Below are positions 1 through 8,795 of a DNA stretch of 25,368 nt, piece by piece. The DNA comes from Roseiarcus sp050015575 (GTDB lineage Bacteria; Pseudomonadota; Alphaproteobacteria; Rhizobiales; Beijerinckiaceae). Every line of letters begins with the position of its first letter. Position 1 is the first letter of the stretch. A program made the translations under genes and the position numbers. The notes below the pieces were generated by a model. That model ran no database searches and was not told where the DNA came from. It was given only the letters and a program-made list of their open reading frames with translations. The stretch lies in the NCBI GenBank assembly GCA_050015575.1, contig JBEKBD010000030.1, forward strand, positions 1 through 25,368, read 5' to 3'.

Positions 1-3000
1 AGCTCAATAATCTGTCGACCACGTCGCTCGACGCCTTGACCGTCGCCAATCTGACGACGGCGCAGGTCAACGGCCTGACGACCGCGACGATCGCTAACCT
101 GACGACGACGCAGGCGGGCGCCTTGACCTCGACGCAGGTCGCGGCTCTGACGGCGGCGCAAGTCGGCGCGCTGAGCGCGAACAGGATCACCACGGCGCAG
201 GTCCAGGCTTTGACCTCGACGCAGATCGGCGCGCTCGCCACCTCGACCTTCGACAATCTGACGTCGACGCAACTCGCCGGCCTGAGTTCGACCCAGGCGC
301 ACGGACTGACCACCGCGCAGCTCAATAATCTGTCGACGACGTCGCTCGACGCCTTGACCGTCGCTAATCTGACGACGGCGCAGGTCAACGGCCTCACGAC
401 CGCGACGATCGGCAATTTGACGGCGACGCAAGCCGATAGCTTGACTACCACGCAGATCGCCGCCCTGACGCCGGGCGGCGGGGGGATCGACGCCCTGACG
501 TCGACCGAGCTTCAAGGGTTCAGCACGGCGCAACTCGGCGCGCTGACCTCGACCCAGATCGGCGGGCTCGCCACCTCGACCTTCGACAATTTGACGGCGT
601 CGCAGCTCGGCGGCCTGAGTTCGACCCAGGTGCACGGGCTGACGACCACGCAGCTCAACGCCCTGTCGACCACCTCGCTCGACGCCTTGACCGTCGCCAA
701 TCTGACGACGGCGCAGGTCAACGGCCTCGGGACGGCGACGATCGCCAACTTGACGACGACGCAGGCGGGCGCCTTGACCTCTCCGCAGGTCGCGGCGCTG
801 ACGGCGGCGCAGGTCGGCGCGCTGAGCGCGAACGCGATCACCACGGCGCAGGTCCAGGCTTTGACCTCGACGCAGATCGGCGGCCTCGCGACTTCGACCT
901 TCGACAATCTGACGGCGGGGCAGATCGGCGCCCTGAGTTCGACCCAGGTGCACGGCCTGACCACCGCGCAGCTCAACAGCCTGTCGACCACTTCGCTCGA
1001 CGCCTTGACCGTCGCCAATCTGACGACGGCGCAGGTCAATGGCCTGACAACCGCGACGATCGGCAATCTGACGACGACGCAGGCGGGCGCCTTGACCTCG
1101 ACGCAGGTCGCGGCGCTGACGGCGGCGCAAGTCGGCGCACTGAGCGCGAACGCGATCACCACGGCGCAGGTCGAGGCTTTGACCTCGACGCAGATCGGCG
1201 CGCTCGCCACCTCGACCTTCGACAATCTGACGGCGGGGCAACTCGCCGGCCTGAGTTCGACCCAGGCGCACGGGCTGACCACCGCGCAGCTCAACAGCCT
1301 GTCGACCACTTCGCTCGACGCGTTGAACCTCGCCAGCCTGACCCCGGCGCAGGTCGCCGGTTCGGCGAGCACCACGCAAGTCGTTGGCTTGACCACGACG
1401 ACGATCGGCAATCTGACGGCAAGCCAGGTCGACGGCCTGACCAACACGCAAATCGCCTCTCTGACGGCGGGGCAGATCAACGCGCTGAGCTCGACCGAGC
1501 TTCAGGGGTTCAGCACGGCGCAACTCGGCGCGCTGACCTCGACGCAGATCGGCGCGCTCGCCACCTCGACCTTCGACAATCTGACGGCGTCGCAACTCGG
1601 CGCCCTGAGTTCGACCCAGGTGCACGGGCTGACGACCACGCAGCTCAATAATCTGTCGACCACGTCGCTCGACGCCTTGACCGTCGCCAATCTGACGACG
1701 GCGCAGGTCAACGGCCTGACGACCGCGACGATCGCCAACTTGACGACGACGCAGGCAGGCGCCTTGACCTCGACGCAGGTCGCGGCGCTGACGGGGGCGC
1801 AGGTCGGCGCGCTGAGCGCGAACGCGATCACCACGGCGCAGGTCCAGGCTTTGACCTCGACGCAGATCGGTACGCTCGCCACCTCGACCTTCGACAATCT
1901 GACGTCGACGCAACTCGCCGGCCTGAGTTCGACCCAAGCGCACGGGCTGACCACCGCGCAGCTCAACAGCCTGTCGACCACTTCGCTCGACGCGCTGAAC
2001 CTCGCCAATCTGACGACGGCGCAGGTCGCCGGTTCGACGAGCACCACGCAAGTGCTCGGCTTGACCACGACGACGATCGGCAGTCTGGCGGCGAGCCAGG
2101 TCGACGGCCTGACCAACACGCAGATCGCCTCTCTGACGGCAGGGCAGGTCAACGCCCTGAGTTCGACCGAGCTTCAGGGGTTCAGCACGGCGCAACTCGG
2201 CGCGCTGACCTCGACGCAGATCGGCTCGCTCGCCACCGCGACGTTCGACAATCTGACGGCGTCGCAGCTCGCCGGCCTGACTTCGACCCAGGCGCACGGG
2301 CTGACGACCACGCAGCTCAATAATCTGTCGACGACTTCGCTCGACGCCTTGACCGTCGCCAATCTGACGACGGCGCAGGTCAACGGCCTCGGGACGGCGA
2401 CGATCGCCAACTTGACGACGACGCAGGCGGGCGCCTTGACCTCGACGCAGGTCGCGGCGCTGACGGGGGCGCAAGTTGGCGCGCTGAGCGCGAACGGGAT
2501 CACCACCGCGCAGGTCCAGGCCTTGACCTCGACGCAGATCGGCGGCCTCGCGACTTCGACCTTCGACAATCTGACGGCGGCGCAGCTCACCGGCCTGAGT
2601 TCGACCCAGGCGCACGGCCTGACGGCGGTGCAGCTCAATAATCTGTCGACTACCTCGCTCGACGCCTTGACCGTCGCCAATCTGACGACGGCGCAGGTCA
2701 ACGGCCTCGGGACGGCGACGATCGGCAATCTGACGACGACGCAGGCGGGGACCTTGACCTCGCCGCAGGTCGCGGCGTTGACGGCGGCGCAAGTCGCCGC
2801 GCTGAGCGCGAACGCGATCACCACGGCGCAGGTCCAGGCTTTGACCTCGACGCAGATCGGCGGTCTCGCCACCTCGACCTTCGACAATCTGACGGCGGGG
2901 CAGATCGGCGCCCTGAGTTCGACCCAGGTCCACGGGTTGACGACTACGCAGCTCAATGCGTTGTCGACAACCTCGCTCGACGCATTGACGGTCAGTAACT

Positions 3001-4124
3001 TGACGACGGCGCAGGTCTCCGGCCTGTCCACGACGACGATCGTCAATTTGACGACGGCGCAAGCCGACGCGTTGACTACCGCGCAAATTGCCGCTTTCGC
3101 GCCTGGCGGCGGTCAGGTCGACGCCTTGACCTCGACCGAGCTTCAGGGGTTCAGCACGGCGCAGCTTGGCGCGCTGACCTCGACCCAGATCGGCGGGCTC
3201 GCCACCTCGACCTTCGACAATCTGACGGCGTCGCAGCTCGCCGGCCTGACTTCGACCCAGGTGCACGGGCTGACGACCACGCAGCTCAACGCGTTGTCGA
3301 CCACCTCGCTCGATGAATTGACCGTCGCCAATCTCACGACGGCGCAGGTCAATGGCCTGACGACCGCGACGATCGGCGACCTGACGACGACGCAGGCGGG
3401 GACCTTGACCTCGCCGCAGGTCGCGGCGCTGACGGCGGCGCAGGTCGCCGCGCTGAGCGCGAACGGGATCACCACGGCGCAGGTCCAGGCTTTGACCTCG
3501 ACGCAGATCGGCTCGCTCGCCACTTCGACGTTCGACAATCTGACGGCGACGCAGCTCGCCGGCCTGAGTTCGGCCCAGGCGCACGGGTTGACGACCACGC
3601 AGCTCAATGCGTTGTCGACCACCTCGCTCGACGCGTTGATCGTCACCAATCTGACGACGGCGCAGGTCGCCGGCCTGTCCACGACGACGATCGGCAACCT
3701 GACGACGACGCAGGCGGATAGCCTGACCAACGCGCAGATCGCCGCTCTGACGCCCGGCGGCGGTCAGATCGACGCGCTGAGTTCGACCGCGCTACAGGGG
3801 TTCAGCACGGCGCAGCTCGGGGCGGTGACCTCGACGCAGATCGGCGGGCTCGCCACCTCGACCTTCGACAATCTGACGGCGTCGCAGCTCGGCTCGCTGA
3901 CGACGACGCAAGTCGACGGCCTGACGACGACGCAACTCAACGCGTTGTCGACGACCTCGCTCGACGCGTTGACCGTCAGCAGACTGACGACGGCGCAGAT
4001 TTCCGGCCTGTCCACGACGACGATCGGCAATCTGACGACGACGCAAGGCGGCTCGTTGACGTCGGCTCAGATCGGCGTCTTGTCTAACGCCCAGATCAGC
4101 GCCCTCAGCGCCCTCATGGGGTGA
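1..4124 (+). CDS. giant Thr/Ser-rich octapeptide-repeat protein, 5' end outside the window
   Basis: The frame is open from the left edge (first full codon at base 3) to a TGA at 4122-4124. The apparent start at 36 is a TTG that encodes a repeat leucine, so the true N-terminus lies upstream. All of the roughly 1370 visible residues are repeats of an octapeptide of the form L-[ST]-x-x-Q-[VIL]-x-[AGNS], grouped into longer units. About a third of the residues are Thr or Ser by eye; I see no Cys and almost no charge. I count about 38 N-L-[TS] sequons, recurring in phrases such as VANLTT, FDNLT and LNNLST. The protein ends directly in repeats (SNAQISALSALMG) with no visible anchor, barrel or RTX-type tail, so any secretion signal must be upstream or unusual. 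The composition suggests a surface or secreted fibrous protein or adhesin. Function is inferred, not recognised from a named family. A GT41 glycosyltransferase follows on the same strand. Confidence 0.8.
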   Translation, partial: LNNLSTTSLDALTVANLTTAQVNGLTTATIANLTTTQAGALTSTQVAALTAAQVGALSANRITTAQVQALTSTQIGALATSTFDNLTSTQLAGLSSTQAHGLTTAQLNNLSTTSLDALTVANLTTAQVNGLTTATIGNLTATQADSLTTTQIAALTPGGGGIDALTSTELQGFSTAQLGALTSTQIGGLATSTFDNLTASQLGGLSSTQVHGLTTTQLNALSTTSLDALTVANLTTAQVNGLGTATIANLTTTQAGALTSPQVAALTAAQVGALSANAITTAQVQALTSTQIGGLATSTFDNLTAGQIGALSSTQVHGLTTAQLNSLSTTSLDALTVANLTTAQVNGLTTATIGNLTTTQAGALTSTQVAALTAAQVGALSANAITTAQVEALTSTQIGALATSTFDNLTAGQLAGLSSTQAHGLTTAQLNSLSTTSLDALNLASLTPAQVAGSASTTQVVGLTTTTIGNLTASQVDGLTNTQIASLTAGQINALSSTELQGFSTAQLGALTSTQIGALATSTFDNLTASQLGALSSTQVHGLTTTQLNNLSTTSLDALTVANLTTAQVNGLTTATIANLTTTQAGALTSTQVAALTGAQVGALSANAITTAQVQALTSTQIGTLATSTFDNLTSTQLAGLSSTQAHGLTTAQLNSLSTTSLDALNLANLTTAQVAGSTSTTQVLGLTTTTIGSLAASQVDGLTNTQIASLTAGQVNALSSTELQGFSTAQLGALTSTQIGSLATATFDNLTASQLAGLTSTQAHGLTTTQLNNLSTTSLDALTVANLTTAQVNGLGTATIANLTTTQAGALTSTQVAALTGAQVGALSANGITTAQVQALTSTQIGGLATSTFDNLTAAQLTGLSSTQAHGLTAVQLNNLSTTSLDALTVANLTTAQVNGLGTATIGNLTTTQAGTLTSPQVAALTAAQVAALSANAITTAQVQALTSTQIGGLATSTFDNLTAGQIGALSSTQVHGLTTTQLNALSTTSLDALTVSNLTTAQVSGLSTTTIVNLTTAQADALTTAQIAAFAPGGGQVDALTSTELQGFSTAQLGALTSTQIGGLATSTFDNLTASQLAGLTSTQVHGLTTTQLNALSTTSLDELTVANLTTAQVNGLTTATIGDLTTTQAGTLTSPQVAALTAAQVAALSANGITTAQVQALTSTQIGSLATSTFDNLTATQLAGLSSAQAHGLTTTQLNALSTTSLDALIVTNLTTAQVAGLSTTTIGNLTTTQADSLTNAQIAALTPGGGQIDALSSTALQGFSTAQLGAVTSTQIGGLATSTFDNLTASQLGSLTTTQVDGLTTTQLNALSTTSLDALTVSRLTTAQISGLSTTTIGNLTTTQGGSLTSAQIGVLSNAQISALSALMG
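36..4121 (+). repeat. mosaic tandem array of 318, 333 and 354 bp coding units
   Basis: Twelve full units plus a 51-codon remnant account for every codon. Type A units (106 codons) start at 36, 687, 1005, 1677, 2349, 2667 and 3318. Type B units (111 codons), with a Gly-rich LTPGGG or FAPGGG insertion, start at 354, 2985 and 3636. Type C units (118 codons), beginning LNLA and carrying a Ser/Thr slip such as GSASTTQ, start at 1323 and 1995. The remnant starts at 3969. The order is A-B-A-A-C-A-C-A-A-B-A-B-tail. Units of one type are nearly identical in DNA. All units share the second half, from STAQLGALTSTQIG or the equivalent through LSTTSLDA, which suggests homogenisation by recombination. Confidence 0.9.
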
Positions 4125-4204
4125 CGAGGCGGCAAGGAAGGGATATTCGAAGTCGGCCCTTGGGTCGTGGTTGCGTGCGTGAAACGCGTCTTGCCGGTCC
4201 GGAA

Positions 4205-4225
4205 GGCCTCGCTTTGGTCGAGGCC
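4205..4225 (+). terminator. 7-bp hairpin between repeat gene and glycosyltransferase
   Basis: Arms GGCCTCG (4205-4211) and CGAGGCC (4219-4225) flank a 7-base loop. A GATTTT stretch follows after a few bases. The run of T is short and displaced, so this may be a weak attenuator or a processing stem rather than a full terminator. The 142-bp gap that holds it shows no other clear signal. Confidence 0.3.
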
Positions 4226-4266
4226 GCCCGGATTTTCGCCCGCACAGCCACGATGCAAGGGTCGCT

Positions 4267-6309
4267 ATGCTGCATGAGAAAAGCCTTCAACAAGACGTCG
4301 CCTTGCCAACCTCCGACGCCGAGAAGTTCGGCTATCTGCGTAAACTGACGATCGGCGAACTCTTCAGTCACGCTGAAAGACTGCAAGCGGACGGCGAGGG
4401 CGTCGCCGCGGCGGAGCTCTACAAGAACTGGATCGCGTGCAACCCCGGCGATCCGCTGCTGCACGCCGCCTATTTCAATTGCGGCGTGGCGTTGGCGAAG
4501 TCGGGGGATCATCTCGGCGCGATCAACGCGACGCGCGAGGGCATCCGGCTCAAGCCCGATTTCTACCCGCCCTACATCAATCTCGGCCGCCTTCTCGAGG
4601 ACGCGGGCCAGGACGGCGCGGCGATCGAGCAATGGCTCGAATTGACCGGCCGCCTGAAGGAAGTCAACGGCGAGACGGTCAAGAACAAACTAACCGCCCT
4701 GGAGCAACTGGCGCGGGTGCTGGAGAGGCGCCTCCTCGATGGTCCGGCCGAGGACGCGCTGAAGCAATCGCTCGACATCTCCATCGCGCAACCCGCGATC
4801 ATCGGGCATTGGATTGCGCTCAGGCAGCGACAGTGCAAGTGGCCGGTGGTGGCGGAGTGGGAGCGCGCGCCGGCCAGCGCGTTGATGGCGGCAATTTCGC
4901 CGCTGTCGCTCGCCAATCACGTCGACGATCCGATGTTCCAGCTCGCGCGGGCTTGGAAATACGAGAAAGAATGCATCAAGAAGCCGGCGAACCCGCGCGC
5001 GTTTCCCGTCCACTCCCCGGGCGCGCGGCGTCGCAACGGCAAGCTGCGCATCGGCTACGTCTCGTCGGACCTGCGCGAACACGCCGTCGGCTTTGCGATG
5101 ACCGACGTGTTCGAGCAGCACGACAGGGATCGTTTCGAAATCTACGCCTATTACTGCGGCATCGAGCGGATCGATCCGACGCGGCTGCGAATCATGAACA
5201 GCGCCGACCGCTGGCTCGACATCAACGCGCTGAGCGACGAACAAGCCGCCGCGCGGATCGGCGAGGACGAAGTGGACGTCGTCGTCGATCTCAACGGCTA
5301 CACCAAGTTCGCGCGGACGGGCGTGTTCGGGCATCGTCCTGCGCCGATCGCGGTCAATTGGTTCGGTTTCCCCGGCACGATGGGCAGCCCGTACCATCAC
5401 TACATCGTCGCCGACGAGCACGTCATTCCGCCGGAGAGCGAGATCTATTACTCGGAGAAGGTCGTCAGACTGTCGTGCTACCAGCCCAACGATCGCAAGC
5501 GGGTCGTCGCGGCCGAGCGGCCGAAGCGCGGCGATGAGAAGCTGCCCGACGACGCGTTCGTTTATTGCTGCCTCAACGGAATGCAGAAGATCACGCCGCC
5601 GACTTTCGCCATGTGGATGACGATCCTGACGCAGACGCCCGGCAGCGTGCTGTGGCTTCTCAGCGGCGGCGACGAAACCGACGCCCGTCTGCGCGATCTC
5701 GCGGCGCGGACCGGGGTCGCGCCGGATAGGCTGATCTTCGCGGCCAAGAAGCCGAACCCCGAGCATCTCGCGCGCTACGCTCTGGCCGATCTGTTTCTCG
5801 ACACCTTCCCCTACGGGGCCCATACCACGGCCGCCGACGCGATGTGGATCGGCGTGCCGATCCTGACGTGTCCGGGAAAGAGCTTCGCGTCGCGGGTGTG
5901 CGCGAGCCTGGCTCACGCGGCGGGGATCGGCGAGTTGGTTTGCCCGACGCAAGAGGTCTATGTCGCGCGCGCGATCGAACTCGGCCGCGACGCGCAGCAG
6001 ATCTCGGCGCTCAAGCAGAGACTGATCGCCGGGCGGCAATCCAGCCTGTTGTTCGACACGCCCCGTCTGGTGCGTGATCTGGAGAATCTCTATCGCGGCA
6101 TGTGGGACGATTTTCAGGGTGGCCGCCGTCCGGTTCCCGACCTCGCCAATCTCGACGCCTATCATGACGTCGGCGTGGAGGTCAGCCTCGAGAATCATCC
6201 TTTCCTGGCGCCCGACGCGTATCGGCGACTCTATCGCGACAAGCTCGAGGTGCGGAACGCGATCGATCCGATCCGGCCGGATTCGCGATTGTGGGGGAAC
6301 GGCGACTGA
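4267..6309 (+). CDS. TPR-containing GT41 protein glycosyltransferase (OGT/SPINDLY type)
   Basis: This 680-residue protein is predicted to transfer a sugar from a UDP- or GDP-sugar to protein side chains in the cytoplasm. Residues about 33-130 form TPR-like helices (AELYKNWIACNPGD; GVALAKSGDHLGAI; YPPYINLGRLLEDAGQ). The catalytic region runs from about 258 to 620 and carries the OGT landmarks: GYVSSDLREHAVGF (263-276, with the His of the family's active site at 272), DLNGYTKFART (341-351), RPAPIAVNWFGFPGTMG (357-373), a Lys at 441 in NGMQKITP matching the nucleotide-binding Lys of OGT, and AHTTAADAMW (518-527). No signal peptide or membrane segment is seen. The ATG at 4267 has AAGGG five bases upstream. 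It follows the repeat protein by 142 bp on the same strand and precedes a UDP-sugar enzyme. That order suggests it modifies the repeat protein. Donor sugar and N- versus O-linkage cannot be read from the sequence. Confidence 0.9.
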   Translation: MLHEKSLQQDVALPTSDAEKFGYLRKLTIGELFSHAERLQADGEGVAAAELYKNWIACNPGDPLLHAAYFNCGVALAKSGDHLGAINATREGIRLKPDFYPPYINLGRLLEDAGQDGAAIEQWLELTGRLKEVNGETVKNKLTALEQLARVLERRLLDGPAEDALKQSLDISIAQPAIIGHWIALRQRQCKWPVVAEWERAPASALMAAISPLSLANHVDDPMFQLARAWKYEKECIKKPANPRAFPVHSPGARRRNGKLRIGYVSSDLREHAVGFAMTDVFEQHDRDRFEIYAYYCGIERIDPTRLRIMNSADRWLDINALSDEQAAARIGEDEVDVVVDLNGYTKFARTGVFGHRPAPIAVNWFGFPGTMGSPYHHYIVADEHVIPPESEIYYSEKVVRLSCYQPNDRKRVVAAERPKRGDEKLPDDAFVYCCLNGMQKITPPTFAMWMTILTQTPGSVLWLLSGGDETDARLRDLAARTGVAPDRLIFAAKKPNPEHLARYALADLFLDTFPYGAHTTAADAMWIGVPILTCPGKSFASRVCASLAHAAGIGELVCPTQEVYVARAIELGRDAQQISALKQRLIAGRQSSLLFDTPRLVRDLENLYRGMWDDFQGGRRPVPDLANLDAYHDVGVEVSLENHPFLAPDAYRRLYRDKLEVRNAIDPIRPDSRLWGNGD

Positions 6310-6403
6310 CCGCCTTCGGGTTCGCGGCCGCGCCAGCGCGGACGATCCGGGGCGACCGCCAGGCGAGCGGCGCGGCGCGCCGAAACCATGGGGAGCTTCG
6401 CAA

Positions 6404-7417
6404 ATGACCGACCAAAAAACGATCCTGATCACGGGGGGCGCGGGATTCCTCGGCTCGCACCTCTGCGACCGTTTGATCGCGGAAGGCCACGACGTTCTCT
6501 GCCTCGACAATTTCTTCACCGGCGGCAAGGCGAACATCGCGCACCTCATCGGCAATCCGCGGTTCGAACTGCTGCGGCACGACGTGACCTTGCCGCTCTA
6601 CGTCGAGGTCGATCAGATCTACAATCTCGCCTGTCCCGCCTCGCCAATCCATTACCAGCACGATCCGGTGCAGACGACCAAGACCAGCGTGCACGGGGCG
6701 ATCAACATGCTCGGGCTCGCCAAGCGGCTCAAATGCCGGATCTTCCAAGCCTCGACTTCCGAAGTTTACGGCGACCCCTCGGTCCATCCGCAGACCGAGG
6801 ATTATTGGGGCAACGTCAACCCGATCGGGCCGCGCTCCTGCTACGACGAAGGCAAGCGCTGCGCGGAAACGCTGTTCTTCGACTATCACCGTCAGCACAA
6901 GCTCGAGATCAAGGTGGCGCGGATCTTCAACACCTACGGCCCGCGCATGCATCCCAGCGACGGCCGCGTGGTGTCGAACTTCATCGTCCAGGCGCTGAAG
7001 GGCGAGCCGATCACCATCTACGGCGACGGCGGCCAGACACGCTCGTTCTGCTACGTCGACGACTTGATCGATGGCTTCCTGCTGCTGATGAATTCGCCCA
7101 AGGAGGTGACCGGTCCGATCAACCTCGGCAACCCCGGCGAGTTCACCATGCGTCAGCTCGCTGAACTCACGATCGAGTTGACGGGATCGAAGTCGCGGAT
7201 GGCGTTCCAGAGCTTGCCGCAGGACGACCCCAAGCAGCGCAAGCCGGACATCACCCAGGCGACGGAACGTCTCGGCTGGCGCCCGACGGTGCCGTTGACG
7301 GAAGGCCTCCGACGCACGATCGTCTACTTCGACAAGCTGCTGGCGGGCCGGCGAGATTGGCCCGACAGCGTCCGGGCGCTGCGGGCGACGGGCGGCGGCG
7401 CGCGCGCCGCCGCGTGA
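6404..7417 (+). CDS. UDP-glucuronate decarboxylase (UDP-xylose synthase)
   Basis: This 337-residue extended SDR oxidises and decarboxylates UDP-glucuronate to UDP-xylose using bound NAD. The N-terminus has the Rossmann motif GGAGFLGSHL (11-20). The active site shows the STSEVYGDP segment (117-125) and Y147-x3-K151 in SCYDEGKR. The phrases NLACPASPIHYQ, RIFNTYGPRMHP and GDGGQTRSFCYVDDL are characteristic of the UXS group and separate it from dTDP-glucose dehydratases and UDP-galactose epimerases. An open frame extends upstream to 6074, but the family start is the ATG at 6404, preceded by GGGGAG. The gene lies 94 bp after the glycosyltransferase, so the two are probably cotranscribed. It could supply pentose for the glycosyltransferase or for an exopolysaccharide. 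Confidence 0.92.
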   Translation: MTDQKTILITGGAGFLGSHLCDRLIAEGHDVLCLDNFFTGGKANIAHLIGNPRFELLRHDVTLPLYVEVDQIYNLACPASPIHYQHDPVQTTKTSVHGAINMLGLAKRLKCRIFQASTSEVYGDPSVHPQTEDYWGNVNPIGPRSCYDEGKRCAETLFFDYHRQHKLEIKVARIFNTYGPRMHPSDGRVVSNFIVQALKGEPITIYGDGGQTRSFCYVDDLIDGFLLLMNSPKEVTGPINLGNPGEFTMRQLAELTIELTGSKSRMAFQSLPQDDPKQRKPDITQATERLGWRPTVPLTEGLRRTIVYFDKLLAGRRDWPDSVRALRATGGGARAAA

Positions 7418-7465
7418 GGCGCGCGTTTTTGCGCCAAGGACGCGTTCTGCGAAGATCTCGAGGGC

Positions 7466-7499
7466 CGGCGCCGATTAACGGCGTCGGCGCCGCCGTTTT
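7466..7499 (+). terminator. intrinsic terminator after the UDP-xylose synthase gene
   Basis: A perfect 9-bp stem (CGGCGCCGA at 7466-7474 with TCGGCGCCG at 7484-7492) has a 9-base loop and is followed by CCGTTTT. A smaller hairpin, GGCGC/GCGCC with a T-rich loop, lies at 7418-7435 right after the stop codon. The leftward sugar operon ends at 7535, but on the minus strand this stem is not followed by T residues. Confidence 0.6.
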
Positions 7500-7534
7500 G
7501 CTTCCTACGGAATGGGCGCGCGCCGGAGGGCGGC

Positions 7535-8596
7535 TCACGCCATCGATGCGAGCTCGTCCAGCGCGGCCCGACCGTCCACGACGCCGATTTCCACTTCGAA
7601 CGCTCGGCGCTCGCCGACCGCGAGCGGCGCGATCCGCCCCTGTCGCATCAGCTCGGTCCGACCGTCGAGGCGGTTCGTCGCGGGTTCCAGCCCGACGACG
7701 TACTCCTGCTCGCCGAGCATCTTCCACTGCACGAACTGGGGAAGATTCTCGACGCGATAGCGGACATAGCCGCCGACCCCGAGCCGTTCGTTGAAAATCG
7801 CAGCGAATGCGCGGCCGTCCCGCGCTTTCAGGTTGTGGTAAAAGCACTGCTCGACGTAACCCGCCTGCGGCTCGCCCAACCGGTCGTGATCGGCGACGGC
7901 GCGGGCCGGCGTGGGATCGCGCGGCTCGACGCTTCCGCCCGATGTGTAGAGGCGGCTGTCGGCGCTCACGATCGGGTAGCCGAAGTTGCAGTGATAAAGA
8001 AGCATCGAAGGCTCGGGCCGGGAACCGGCGTTCTCGACGACGTCGCGCACCACGAGCGCGTTCGAACCGAGCTGCGTGGTGATTTCCCGGTGCAGGACAA
8101 GGCACTCGCCAAACACCTTGGCTTGGCGAACCGCGCCCGCGACGCGGATAAGGTAGTCGTCGCCTTTCCAGCCCTGGGAGACGCAGACGTCTTCGGCGGG
8201 GATGTTGCTGACCCGGCCATGCAGGCCGAAACTCTCGTCGCCATCGTGACACGGCAAGCCGATGTTGCCGAGGCCGGCGGTGGTCAGGAGGCCGGCGAAG
8301 AAGTTGCGAAGGAATCCCTCAGCGCCCTTTTCTACGAAATACGCCGGTCCGACGACGCCGGTCTTGGAGATATAGCCGACGGGCGCGCCTTTGTACGAGG
8401 CCCAAGCGATGTCGAGCGCGCGCCCCGCGAGGACGGTGAATTCGAAGCCGGTTCCCGTCTTGACGTCGATCGCTTCGACTCCCCTCGCCAAACCCGAACT
8501 CAGCTCGCAGGCGCGGGCGCCGGCAATCTGGGAGATTTGCCCCACCCTGCACGTGAGGTCCTTCTTGCTAACGGTGCGTCCGTAAAGCTTCACCAA
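7535..8596 (-). CDS. DUF4432 family protein, aldose 1-epimerase-like
   Basis: The 353-residue protein has the features of the DUF4432 branch of the galactose-mutarotase fold: the early phrase GTGFEFTVLAGRALDIAW, then FFAGLLTTAGLGNIG, ESFGLHGRVSNIPAE, LLYHCNFGYPIV and VVGLEPATN. His residues in LHGR and YHCNFG and the Glu in GLEPATN are where this fold usually places sugar-binding and catalytic groups. It has no signal peptide, so it should act on a cytoplasmic sugar. A TTG at 8596 and a GTG three bases further on are both possible starts. AAGGAG at 8604-8609 gives spacings of 7 and 10 bases, and I took the TTG. It is the last gene of the transporter operon, 199 bp after the permease. The substrate is unknown. 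A role in anomer conversion or sugar isomerisation is inferred from the fold. Confidence 0.82.
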   Translation of the reverse strand: MVKLYGRTVSKKDLTCRVGQISQIAGARACELSSGLARGVEAIDVKTGTGFEFTVLAGRALDIAWASYKGAPVGYISKTGVVGPAYFVEKGAEGFLRNFFAGLLTTAGLGNIGLPCHDGDESFGLHGRVSNIPAEDVCVSQGWKGDDYLIRVAGAVRQAKVFGECLVLHREITTQLGSNALVVRDVVENAGSRPEPSMLLYHCNFGYPIVSADSRLYTSGGSVEPRDPTPARAVADHDRLGEPQAGYVEQCFYHNLKARDGRAFAAIFNERLGVGGYVRYRVENLPQFVQWKMLGEQEYVVGLEPATNRLDGRTELMRQGRIAPLAVGERRAFEVEIGVVDGRAALDELASMA

Positions 8597-8795
8597 GGTC
8601 TTTCTCCTTGCTCGTGGATGCCTCGCGTCGAACGGGGATCGCGGCAGCCGCCATCGAGATGGGCCTCCGGCGAGGCGTTTGACGATCGTTGCAAAGTCCG
8701 AACGACGCCGACCGCGCCGCGGTGCGCCTGCGCGGCGCTGGGATCGGCGCCAAGCGTCGCGCGGAACGTTTCGACCGCGGCGCGCGAGTCCTTCG
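8597..8795 (-). other. permease-to-DUF4432 gap with no recognised gene
   Basis: A 69-codon frame starts at a TTG at 8799 that overlaps the permease stop. It runs to 8590, into the start of the DUF4432 gene. Its first half (TKDSRAAVETFRATLGADP) looks protein-like. Its second half is Arg/Gly-rich and ordinary for this base composition. It has no good ribosome binding site. I see no promoter or terminator in the gap. Confidence 0.25.

Noticed and set aside
36..38. Apparent start codon of the repeat protein at base 36
   Set aside because: It is a TTG encoding a repeat leucine. The frame is open to the left edge and repeat sequence precedes it, so the gene starts outside the window.
512..4046. 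Several long minus-strand frames across the repeat region
   Set aside because: They arise because the repeat period is a multiple of three and stop-free on the opposite strand. Their Val/Cys/Ser-rich products mirror the repeats and have no start signals.
36..4121. Tandem repeats as a CRISPR or noncoding satellite array
   Set aside because: Units are 318-354 bp, contain no unique spacers, and keep one reading frame throughout.
4690..6555. A 621-codon minus-strand frame opposite the glycosyltransferase
   Set aside because: The plus-strand product has clear GT41 motifs. The minus frame is an Arg-rich shadow of high-GC coding DNA.
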